From Melastoma dodecandrum (lineage: Eukaryota; Streptophyta; Magnoliopsida; Myrtales; Melastomataceae): 64,000 bases of DNA. The position numbers were made by a program, and so were the translations under genes. Shown here one piece after another: positions 1 through 11,212 of the stretch; position 1 is the first letter of the stretch, and each line of letters begins with the position of its first letter. The stretch lies in NCBI GenBank assembly GCA_029817715.1, contig JARUPY010000252.1, positions 806,001 to 870,000 of the forward strand. The letters are read 5' to 3'. The notes below the pieces were generated by a model. It saw only the letters and a list, made by a program, of their open reading frames with translations, searched no databases and was not told the DNA's origin.

Positions 1-86
1 GTAGGAACCGTAACTTAATGTCTTAATAAAGACGCGATTACATCCAACCACATCATGAGCGTTTCGTTCTCTTCTAATGTCGCTTA

Positions 87-3062
87 TTAGGAGGAGGCAC
101 CTTCCAATCGGATATAGTCGTACATAATCCCTTGTAATGGGGTCGAACTCATAGTTTGCGAAAGGTATATTGTGTTTTCCCCCGCTGCAAGCCGAGATCC
201 CGGGATGTCTACGGTGAACAATCGGTAGAGACCGTGGATCCCATGTCTCGCGATCGCGTTATCCTTGCCTATCACTCCGGTCGAGAACAACGGGGGCTCT
301 GTCACCTGCTTATTTACCCGAACCTGAAATTTCGGACGACCTCAGTCTCGAAGTAGATCGAGGACATCTTTATGCTAAGTGTTGAGTACCTCGAGCCGCG
401 CCACATTTGCTGCAGCCAATGCCAGGCGGAGTTTGTAGGTCGCTGCTTGGTTCACGTTATCCATTTCGAACTTGATCTGCCATGTAGTCCCTTTATAGGT
501 CCCGTCGCTCACCTTTCTGCAATTTTATTGGTAATGCGATATCAAGTATACAGTGGCGCTGGTTCTTGGTGTTCTGAAATGAGCAGATGCTGTGTTTGGA
601 GGTCGGTCAGTACCTATTGACTTGCGCAAAATACCAATCTTTCGCATAATCGCTCTGTCCGACAGTGTATACCAAATCTCCATCAGGATACAAGTCGGCA
701 TACCTCTCCCACAGTCCATACTGTCTGAACCTGTCAGGACCATTCAAACATAGGGGGTTGGAGTACCTGGGATCGACATCGGGGATATAAAACCCCGTGG
801 CAGTACGATCCGGCATGCCGATCTCCCACAACGTCGGGCCATCTCTCGGGGGTCGATACACAATATCGCCCATATTGATCTGGCAACCTGGTAGAGAAAT
901 TTCCGAAGACGCTAAGTAAATGACTGTTAGAAATTCATCGTTTTGATGACAAGCAGATGTTGGAACCATCATCACCTGATGTTATGCTGATTGAATCTTC
1001 GAACATGTAGTCTCCGATGAAGTGTGGCACAAATGCATAGAGATTGTAGTTGCCGGTACGCACATTGTTTATCGAGAAGTAGCCTCCCAAATCTGTGGTG
1101 GTCCAGAATTGATAACCCTTGACCTCTGTTTGCCATGAACCTGATTCTCCAGGCAGAGCCAGTCCAACGTAGGCCCCCTTCGCCGGTATCAAACCATCGG
1201 CAAAGTACGCGTCTCCGACAAGCAGTCTGCCACTGACGTCGCCCCTTTGGTCGGAACCCTCAAAATCCTCAGAAGCTGGGAAGTTGTATGGCCAGTTATG
1301 CACCTCACTTGTCATCTGAGAAAAAGTAAATCCGTGCAAAGTTCCTCCAAACCATCCCGGAAGCAGTAAACATGACTGTATTTTCATTAAAGCTAATGAA
1401 GGACCTGTTCTTTGGCGTCCTCCCAGAGGCTTTTCAGTTCATCCCCCCTGGCCGCTGAATTGACATAGAAGAAGACCGGACCAAACATCTTCTTCCACGG
1501 CTCCCCGGGTTGCAGTTTCAGTACCAAGTCTTCACCCCCGTAATGCGCACTAAGAAACATCTGCAAATTATCTCCCTCACACTCATGAAACGTCTGGCAA
1601 AGACTTGTGTAAAAGAAGTTCAAGGGGTTTTACTCACAGCAAGGGTGGTTGGACCGACGTGTGACGTGAGGTTCTGTTTGAGAAGCCCACCTGAACGGAA
1701 CTCGTTGCTCGGGGTGATCTGCCAGAACCCTGTGGGAGGATCGGAGCATATCCACCCATGAACATTTAGATCTTTGTTCTCACAGGAGTACTGGTACTTG
1801 TCGTCCACCTGAATCCATCAACAGAATCACTATCTTAGAGAAGGCACTTGATGTGATGGTGAAGGTAATCGAGAGTAACTACCTCGCCCTTGAACTCAGG
1901 CTCGACTGGGTGGACAAGCAACACGGCTTCTGGGTATGCCAGGGGTTCACCTCTTCCGGGCAATCTGTCATCAGGAAGAGGCATGTATCTCTGCCGATCA
2001 TCGGACACTGCCATGTAGCGAAACCTACGAAAATATTAATAGCCTATCATAGTGTCATAAGATTCCAATATCTCTCCAGATACAGATACTTGATAGTTAA
2101 GCTGTCGGAACAATTTTGCAGACAGAGGTGCATGATATACTTGTCCTTCCTAAGCCTGAACACGATTCTCGTCTGGGGAAGATTGAATGCTGGCCATTCC
2201 GGCAAGTGCTCATAGATTCCATAGGAGTAGAAGCCAGAGCAGTCACGCAGCATAATAAACCTGAAAAAGCTTTTCCATCCCTTTAGTAACGTGTAGCCCA
2301 AATACTAGCCGTGATCGATGCAACAGTTTGGAGAAGTGGGGATTCGTGGATTTTACCTCATGTCTATGTTAAGAGGGACCATTTTTCCCTCCTGTGAATT
2401 GTCATACTGCCTCACAAACGACAACTCCACCTGCTCCTCGTTCTCGACCACGACCCTGAAGCTGGTCGCCTTCATACTGTACGAAGACATGACGTTATAG
2501 CTTCATGGAGGAGATAACCTCATTGGCTTCATACTGCCATTGTATGTTTGGATCGCGAAAACTCACTTGTCAGAAATGCCAGTCGTGCCTGTGCTTCCTG
2601 CTTGACTCCAGACGAGGTCCCAATAACTGAAAGAAAAATCACGGATCATCAATTGGATGATTTCTTGGATCAATCTGTGATCCACAGAACGGCAGCCTGA
2701 TGAAAGTTACCCTCGGTTATACTCCTCATTACGAGTCTCGAGCAGATTGCTGATGCCATTGTATTTTACTCCGGTGATGAATCCATCGGGCTTTGATATC
2801 GTCACTCGGAGTATGCCATTGTTTACAATCACCTGCATACATCCAACAAGCATGAACCGACTTCTCGGACATGACCATTTGACGAGTAAGAAACCACGCC
2901 AGGAGATGGTAACCGCATCTCTGCCTTCCTTGGCTACGGAAGGGCTGGCACACGTACGTGCTTATCCTGAACATGTAACTTGACACCCTGAGAAGCCTTC
3001 GCTCGGCGGCCGTTGCTTGTCATCCCATGGATCCCATGGCAATCCACATTTTCCGCCTGCAT
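87..3062 (-). CDS. Rhamnogalacturonate lyase, tandem copy A
   Basis: Polysaccharide lyase family 4 enzyme; the family cleaves the rhamnose-galacturonate backbone of rhamnogalacturonan I (pectin) by beta-elimination. I spliced 12 exons by hand: 2958-3062, 2711-2832, 2567-2626, 2357-2476, 2141-2260, 1883-2024, 1638-1808, 1405-1560, 976-1315, 614-887, 390-516 and 87-323. They total 1974 nt, giving 657 residues with no internal stop. Family landmarks are [33 protein letters not shown] and a C-terminal MYDYIRLEG. The expected order is an N-terminal lyase domain, an FnIII-like domain (around the GRLLV/GYQFW region) and a C-terminal carbohydrate-binding-like domain. No signal peptide is evident. Two introns present in copies B and C are precisely absent here (junctions at 1117/1118 and 730/731). 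The N-terminus is about 20 residues longer than in its neighbours. This copy is the most diverged of the three (for example CQINMGD in place of SDVDIGD). The exon 8 donor (GTCCTT) is weak. Confidence 0.88.
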
Positions 3063-3593
3063 TCTGCTCAAATCGAGCCGATACAATACGATAAATGAGA
3101 CGGAAAGTATGGTTCTGTCAGTTTTGTTCGAGTCGATATATATTATCTGGAGGCCATTTATAGAAAGCGTTATTGGCGTTGTTCGCTTGAAGTGGAAAGC
3201 AAGGAAAACAAAGAAATGGAGGTTCATGGTCTCCTTTTTTGTGTACTTTCTGTTTCTTCACTCTCCCGGCATTTCCCAGTTTTATTTTTCCTGATAACAA
3301 ACACCTTTTATATATATACAATTAAATTCATCATAAAAAAAAGATGGATTACCCTCGTACGAACGCCTAAAACCAGAACACAAATTTCTTACCTCCTCAA
3401 AATTGCTGAGGTTTTATGCAAGAGCGTGTTTCGGGTGTACATTGGGCCAGTCTTATTATGGGGCGTGCCATTTACATGGGGCTTGGCCCATGCATGCTTG
3501 TATGTTGTATCCTTATTTGACCCAGTGGGCCTCACTTGAGACCCAACTAGACTTTGACTTCACAAATGCAAAGTTGGGACATAATAAGTCTAG

Positions 3594-3856
3594 GAGCTTT
3601 GTTCTTAATTAGGTTAATCGCAAAAATATTTTTCTTTTCAGGACATTCATTTTCGAAATTTTCGAAATAATGTCTCAAATTCGATTTTATAAAAGTCGCT
3701 CAATAACTAATAAAGGTGCTCAAAATTGGCTTTTAAAAAATCGAGTTTCTTAAGGATCAAACTCCACTTTTAAAAAGTCGATTTCGAAACATTATTTCAA
3801 GAATTTTGAAATAAATTCGTGAAACATTTTCACTACTAGTATGGTTAATTAGGAAC
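3594..3856. mobile_element. Small inverted-repeat (MITE-like) element
   Basis: The left part (about 3655-3695) and right part (about 3770-3812) are imperfect inverted repeats over about 40 bp, sharing a GAAATAATG...TCGA core. The outer ends also pair (GTTCTTAATTA near 3601 against TAATTAGGAAC ending at 3856). The 8-bp word AAGTCTAG occurs on both sides, at 3586-3593 and 3857-3864, which would fit a target-site duplication of hAT length. It encodes no protein. The extreme left end (GAGCTTT) is not matched on the right, so the exact left boundary is uncertain. It lies in the 1.1-kb gap between lyase copies A and B; the rest of that gap (3063-3585 and 3865-4159) holds flanking and UTR-like sequence with nothing recognisable. 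Confidence 0.5.
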
Positions 3857-4159
3857 AAGTCTAGCCTTCACGTAAGTCATCTCTTTGTCGGAAAAGGTCT
3901 TCATCAAAGACGAAATATCTTCTTTTTTTTTTGTTAAAAAGAATATAGCACTTGGAATAAAATCGTTCATAAAGTTAATAGAATAGCATTGAAAGATCAA
4001 CGTTCTTAATAAATATCAAGAAAACATGATAAGGATGCGTCTCAATTTATAACAACGACAATAATGATAATAATGTGATAAAGTTGTCTAGCATAATCCT
4101 TCAGGTGATCCTCATTTTCCAGAAGAAAGGAGCCGTTGTTGATTCTTCCAGGAAGAAGA

Positions 4160-7139
4160 CTAAGAAGCCGTCAGTGGCGGGCCTTCGAGCCTGATGTAGT
4201 CATACATGATCCCTTGGAAAGGGCTGGTGCTCCTTGGTTGTGTGAGGAAGATGGTGTTCTCCCCCCGTACCAGCATGTCGCCCTTCACATCCACACTGTA
4301 CAACCAGTAGAGCCCGTGGATGCCATGCCTTGCTATCGTGTTGTCCCTCCCAATCATCCCCGTCGAGAACACGGGCCTCCCTTTCACGTTGTTTATCCTT
4401 ACCTTCAATTTTTTTCAAACCTTCTCGTGTAAGAATGGTAGGTCCGTTTGTTTCGGTTTAGGCAAGGGGAAGTCGTTTGAGTTACCTGCAGTTCGGCGAG
4501 TGTCGCAGAAGCGATGGCAATCCACAGCTTATAGTTCTCGCTCAGTTCTATGGACTCCAGAGTGAATTTGATCTGCCAGGTGGTTCCTTGATACTTTCCA
4601 TCTTTGTTTCTGCAAAACCATGAAAAGATCCAGGATTTGTTTTTACACACATATCTAGCGTGACACACCACTGAAATGTAGCAGGAATGCAGGAGGCGAC
4701 CTCGTGACCTGGGCATAGAACCATTCCTTGGAATAATCACTGACACCAACCATGTACACCAGGTCTCCGTCGGGGTATAAGTCTGCGTACCTCTCCCACA
4801 AGCCATATTGTCTAAACCTGGACCGAGTCACAAGAATTCTCATATGCAATGTTTCCGAACTTTAACCATGCTTAAGGAGATAGCTAACCTGTCAGGGTGA
4901 TCTAGGTAGAGTTTATTGATGTACTTGGGATTGGGATCGGGGACATAGAATTCTGCCGCTGAACGATCTGGAATCCCGATCTCCCATAGCGTTGGCCCAT
5001 CTCTCGGTGGTTTGTATACTAAATCGCCTATATCAACATCGCTGCCTGCTTGCATCAGACAACAAAAGGATGTCAGAAAATACGAATCGTTGCAGGTAAT
5101 TAGGAACTGTGGGAGATATACCGGCAGTGATGGATAAGAGAGTATCGTGCTTGTAGTCTCCAATGAATCCCGGTATGAAACCATACAGATTGTAGGCTCC
5201 AGCCCTAGCGTTATTAATGGAAAAGTAACCTTCGTCGTCCACTTTTGTCCAGAATTGGTAGCCCTGCCGCCGCACAAAAAGCCGACAAAACCCGTATTAA
5301 GTTCAAGAGAAACTTTTACTCAAGTTGATATTAGATGTTAAAGAATTAAACCTTGCATTCTCTTTGCCAGGAACCAGCCTCGCCTGGTGGAGCCAATCCG
5401 AGGTATGCACCACTAGCCGCTACAGGGTCCTCGCTTATGTACCAGTCATGAACTAGCAATCGTCCACTGACACTTCCCCGTTGATCTGACGTGGGAAACT
5501 CTTCCGATGCCACAAAATCGTATGGCCAGATTGCTACTTCAACCATCATCTGCATATCAATCAGGTGATGTGTCGTACATCAAAAAATGCAGCAACCTGG
5601 AGCTGTGACTCCTTTAACAAACCTGTAGTTTTGCTTCCTCCCAGAGAAGGAGCGGGTCTAGTCCTTCAAAAAGGGAGTTGACGTGGATAAACACCGGACC
5701 GAAAACCTTCTTCCACTCCTCCCCGGCTTGGAACTTTGGGGTCTGATCTTCTCCGGCATAGTGTGAGCTAAGAAAGACCTAAATGGCTAGACCAAATCAA
5801 TCCTCTCCGAGATCGAGCGGGATTTTTACGGACAGGATTGTTACAGGCTTACCGAGAGAGTCGTTGGGCCGACATGGGAAGTAAGGTTTTGCTTGAGTGG
5901 TCCACCCGTTTTGAACTCATTGCTTGGCGTTATCATCCAGAATCCAACTGGTGGAGTGGCACAGATCCAGCCGTGGACTTTATTGTCCTTATTATTGCAT
6001 GAGTATTGGTACTTGTCATCGACCTGCGAATGCACGAGAATTAAACGATGCTTGGTAGACTGCCATAAAGTGTGTGTGTAAGCTCAGTAGACAGCACCTC
6101 CCCTTTGAGCTCGGGTTCCACAGGGTCAACGAGCAAGACAGCTTCGGGGTAAGCGAGTGCCTGTCCTCGTGGTGGCAGTCGGTCTTCTGGAAAAGGCATG
6201 TTCCTTTGCCTGTTGTCTGCCATTGCCATGTAATGAAACCTAAGCACAGAATGTAAAGGGCAGTACCTGTGAGAAGATCGATGAATTGAGTTGAGATAGC
6301 ACCGCACGCTTAAGAGAGTTTATCAATTGATTACTTATCCTTCCTGAGCTTGAAAGCGATCCGGGTTTCGCCCAAGCTGAAACCTGGCCAATCCTTTGAG
6401 TGCTCATATATGGCATATGAATAGAAGCCTGACGAACCACGGAGCATCACAAACCTAAAAGAGAGACAAAAACATATGGAGACAGAGCCTAACATAAGCA
6501 AAGATCTTCTCGCGTTCTGTCTCCTAGTAGGCTCAAGATGGACCTTTTATCGATATTCAATGGAACGAGCTTTCCCTCAAGGGAGGGATCCCATGTTCGA
6601 GTAAAGGAAACCTCCACTAAGTCGTCAGTTTCCACAATGACCTTGAAACTTGTTCCCTTGATCCTGCACCTCGATGATGGGGAAAATGAAGTGATTCAAT
6701 GGAAGCCAGAAGAATCATCAAAGTGATTGGGACACAAACGTACACATCGAATATTCCCGTGGAGCTTCCCGGAGCATTCCACACGAGATCCCAGTAACTG
6801 CAAACAAGCCGGTAGCATCACTAAGTCCTCTGGCTTAAAATCCGACACCCTGTAGACACATATACCAGTGCATGAGACCGTACACGTACCCTCGGTTTGA
6901 CTCATCATTGAGAACTTCTAGCAGATTGTCGATGCCCGCATACCTTATGCCCGTAACGATGCCCTCTGGGCTCGATAACATTACTTGAAGTAAGCCATTA
7001 TCTAGTACTACCTTTACATCAAACGGCATCGATTCAGTTCAGGCTAATGGACCGAGAGCACATGAAATCACGCGAGCATGGAAGTAAGGGTACATACCTG
7101 GCGATCTTGAATTTGCAACTGCACCCCGTTACTCGACAT
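4160..7139 (-). CDS. Rhamnogalacturonate lyase, tandem copy B
   Basis: Second member of the pectin-lyase (PL4) cluster. Fourteen exons splice cleanly: 7098-7139, 6890-7011, 6744-6797, 6544-6663, 6335-6454, 6098-6239, 5853-6023, 5623-5778, 5352-5549, 5122-5263, 4889-5045, 4701-4817, 4486-4609 and 4160-4402. They total 1908 nt, giving 635 residues with no internal stop. Exon lengths match copy A except where A has lost introns. Landmarks are MSSNGVQLQIQDRQ at the start, [43 protein letters not shown] and [11 protein letters not shown]. An in-frame ATG exists upstream at 7259. I chose 7139 because it matches the short N-terminus of copy C; a longer start is possible. Start and coding end lie 1.1 kb and 341 bp from copies A and C respectively. 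Secretion is expected for a wall enzyme, but no signal peptide is visible in this model. Confidence 0.9.
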
Positions 7140-7480
7140 TTGAAGCGCAATGACCTGAGAGCCGAAATTGGATGGTACAGTCAGTATGCTGGTCTTTATA
7201 TCCTTTGGAGGGGTGAAGCTAAGTGGGGACGAAGTTTCCTTGAACTGGAGATTAAGCATGAGACAAAAACTTTCTGTTACTTTGCTTGGTCGTCACTCGC
7301 CACTACTTTCATGTCTTCTGTTATGAAATGAGCAAAACAAGCAACATAGTTGTAGTTGTTCATCCTTTATTTCGACAACAGCTTGTATTCCGAACAATAA
7401 ACTCGAGAAAATTTACAGCAATAAGAGTTCAAGCTGCAGCAGCCATCAGAAACCGGTGGTCGCCGCCTGAATAGACTGCC
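7140..7480. other. Short intergenic gap between lyase copies B and C
   Basis: Only 341 bp separate the start codon of copy B from the stop codon of copy C. It must hold the 3' UTR and polyadenylation signals of C and the promoter or leader of B. An open frame continues upstream of the B start to 7259, so part of the gap may be transcribed leader. No TATA element stands out. Confidence 0.6.
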
Positions 7481-10400
7481 CTAATTTGGGGGACCTTCTA
7501 AACGGATGTAGTCATACATGATCCCCTGAAAAGGGCTGTTGCATCGAGGCTGCGTCAGGAATATGGTGTTCTCTCCCTCCTTCAGCAGATTGCCCGGAAC
7601 TTTTATGTTGTATAGCCAGTACAGCCCGTGAATCCCATGTCTGGCGATTGTGTTATCCCTCCCTATTAACCCGCTCGTAAATAGAGGCCGCTTCGTGTTT
7701 GGATCGTTGACTCGAACCTTCACAGAAAGCAAGTTATTGTAGAAACAGCTTCACTGTTATCAAAAGTTATGCATCCAATGGGAATGACATGATGTACGGA
7801 GGTTACCTGCAATTCAGCCAGGGTTGCCGAAGCAATCGCTACTCGTAGATGATACGAATTTCTCTTGTCGATGCAGTTGAGACTAAATTTTACTTTCCAT
7901 GTAGTTCCATGATGAGTGCCGTCTTCTTTCCTCCTGATTATATTGATTTGTCCACAAACATATCAACAAAAGAAACTAACAGAGATAAATTAGCTATGTA
8001 CCCTTCGTTGCAGAATCTCACCTTGGAACTTGGGCAAAAAACCAATCTCTAACGTAATCACTAACACCAATCGTGTAGACCAAATCGTCCCCGGGATACA
8101 GATCAGTATATCTATCCCACAACCCATACTGCCTAAACCTGAAATTTAAAAAGTGCAAGTAGCCAAAGCCCCAAAGTAAAATTAGAAAAAATGGTGCAGT
8201 AAGCAAAGGGATAAATCTAATTTCAGTTCAGCTGCAGCTTGGAAAGCAAACCTGTCGGGATGGTTGATAAAAAGCTGATTAACATATAATGGATTAGGAT
8301 CGGGTACAAAAAACGGCATGGCAGTGCGATCAGGGATGCCTATTTCCCATAAGGTTGGACCGTCTCTGGGAGGCTGATACACGAGATCACCCAAATCGAT
8401 CACTGAACCTAAAACACGAGAAAATATCTTACGTTCACCATATACAACAGAATCTATACGAGAAGTGTTTGAGTTAGAACTCTCAGGTTCGAACCAGGGG
8501 AGATGGTGATGACTGGGTCATGCCTATAATCACCAATGAAGCCCGGCACCCAAGCATATACGTTGTAGTCATCTGTTCGGACATTGCCAATGAAGAAATA
8601 CCCGTCCTTGTCAGCTTGGGTCCAAAATTGATAGCCCTAACAAGCATCATGTGAGCAGTTCACCTCAATACTCAGTGCAGATTTTACCATCTGGCAAGCA
8701 GTGTTTAGATGACCCAATAAACACAAGAAATCAGAGAAGAAATTGCAGTGGGAAGTAAAAGAACTTGCAGCAACTAAAAATAATGGGATGATGCAATAAT
8801 AAGCTGGAACAGTTAATTATACAATCGCCATCGCAAATGTTCAAATGGGTACATAAGGTGCTGATATTGTAATAATTCATTCAGCGAGGCATTTGCAGCA
8901 AATGGACAGTATTAGAGCATCACGTTCCATGGGATAGTGGTCTTAAATTAAAAAGGTATTAATCACAAGATCACGATATTGGAAACAAGCATGCTCAAAG
9001 GTTCTCTGCAGTGAAAAATTCAAAGTTTGGAGTAACACCGTCTATTAAGACTACCTTGCACTCTCTCTGCCATGATCCGGGATCCCCAGGCCGAGCTAAG
9101 CCCACATAAGCACCAGCTGCTACTATGTAAGTTCCAGAAATGTACCTAATATGATCGGAAAAGCAGACAACCTTCAGTAAAATAACAAGGAACAGCAATC
9201 CTGGAGTGATTGTGAAGTACCCAAAAAGTTATTGCAAATTTAAGTCAAAAGTTCAAAAAACAATCTGTCGAGCAAGCTGCCAGTTCTGGAAACACCTGAT
9301 CTTTAGCTTCGTGAGAATCTAAACAATGATCCAGATGCATCAATGAGTATTTAGAAAGGAATATCTGTGTCTTAGAAGACCTACCTATCCTGGACAAACA
9401 GCCTGCCGCTAACATTTCCCCGCTCATTTGTGTTTGGAAAATCTTCAGATGCTGGGAAACTATATGGCCAGCTTTCGACTTCACTCATCATCTAATCGGC
9501 ATAAACACTTCAAGCAAAACAATGCAAAGAGTCTAGAAAAAGGAAGAATAGATACAATTCAAACCTTAATGTTGGCATCTTCCCACAGCCAGCACGGATC
9601 ATCCCCAACTGACGAGGAATTGACATAAATGAAGACGGGACCAAAAACTTTTTTCCATGCTTCATCACACCCAAATTTTGGAACAAGATCCTGCCCGGCA
9701 TAATGTGCACTAAGAAACATCTGATGACAAATCAGCGCCTCAGAAAATGATGCTGACACTTATTATACAGTGCTCGGAAACATTACTCAGTAAGTAATCA
9801 CCTACAGCAAGAGTTGTAGGGCCAACATGTGAAGTTAAGTTCTGTTTCAGCGGTCCACCTGATCGGAACTCATCACTCGGGGTGATTTGCCAGAACCCAA
9901 TAGGGGGATTGAAGCTTATCCAACCATGGACCTTGTTATCTTTGTTGTCACATGAATACTGGTACTTGTCATCCACCTGCTCAAACACTGGTAAATCCCA
10001 AACTTCCATTTAAGAACGCTCATTAACGTGGATGATCTTAAGTACCTCTCCTCGAAGCTGAGAATCTACAGGATTAGTGAGGAGTACGGACTCAGGATAT
10101 GCTAAGGGTTGGCATCTTCCCGGCATTCGGTCGTCAGGTAAAGGCATTTTTCTTTGCCTGTCATGTGCTACAGCCATGAACTGAAACCTGCACAGTCACG
10201 TTCATCTTTCTAAAAAATTTCTTCAGGAAAGCAACAGCTAAGTCAAACTAAGTACTTGTCTTTTCGGAGTTTGAAAGTGATCCTCGTTTCGCCCAGTTCA
10301 AATGGTGGCCATCCTTCCAAGTGCTCATATATGCCATACGAGTAAAAGCCAGATGATCCCCTGAGCATTATAAACCTACATAGGAAACTGGATTGTCAAT

Positions 10401-11212
10401 TTAACTTAATCCTACTACTGCTTACTACCAAGTTATGTCTCTGAAAGTACCTTTTATCAATGTTCAAGGGAACGAGTTTCCCCTCGAGAGAGGAATCCCA
10501 CATCCTTAGGAAGGAGAGTTCAACTTGTTCCTTGTTCTCTACTATCACCCTGAAACTTGTTCCTCTAATCCTGTGGAAGAATAACATGAAACAAGTTCTC
10601 AACAAATCAAGAAAGACGGCAGATCTCACAACTGTCTTGTAGCTACAACAGTAAGGAAGACACGAGTACATATTAAACTGTAGTCAGGAGTAGATGATGT
10701 CCATACACGTCAAATGTTCCCTTGCTTCCTGGGGTATTCCAGACCAGATCCCAATATCTGCAGTTGTTAGCCAAAAGAATCCAGATAAAGGAGTATTCAA
10801 CGGCTTTTCACTATATCATAAAAAGAAAGCCTCTTGAAATAAATGGCATGTATGCACAACTCTGTGCATTTCTCTTGCTTGTGATGCCCACGAGCAATAA
10901 TTCCCTTGTAGGGTTTTACACAATTTGAAAACAAAAATAGATTAGTGTACCCACCCCCGGTTAGATTCATTGTTTCGGACTTCTAACAGATTGTCAACTC
11001 CATTATACCGAATGCCAGTGACTATGCCTTCTGGCTTCGACAACGTAACTTGAAGAATCCCGTTATCCATGATGACCTACATATCAAGAAGACCATTGAA
11101 CTCATGTTGTCATCACGAAATAGCCCTGTTTCCAGGTTGGATAAGCCAGAAACATGGGAAGCATTACGTGATGATCCTGGATGTGCAATTTCACTCCTTG
11201 GGCAGGCATCAT
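7481..11212 (-). CDS. Rhamnogalacturonate lyase, tandem copy C
   Basis: Third PL4 lyase of the cluster. Fifteen exons: 11168-11212, 10955-11076, 10707-10757, 10451-10570, 10256-10375, 10046-10187, 9806-9976, 9565-9720, 9385-9491, 9055-9145, 8495-8636, 8252-8408, 8022-8138, 7807-7933 and 7481-7717. They total 1905 nt, giving 634 residues with no internal stop. Landmarks are [64 protein letters not shown] and [12 protein letters not shown]. Exons 9385-9491 and 9055-9145 together equal the single 198-nt exon 5352-5549 of copy B, so C carries an extra 239-bp intron (9146-9384). Start at 11212 was chosen because an in-frame stop lies upstream with no earlier ATG. Proteins B and C resemble each other more than either resembles A. 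Confidence 0.9.

Noticed and set aside
8484..8499. tRNA T-arm-like GGTTCGAACC
   Set aside because: It straddles an exon-intron border of lyase C and lacks D-arm, anticodon arm and acceptor pairing.
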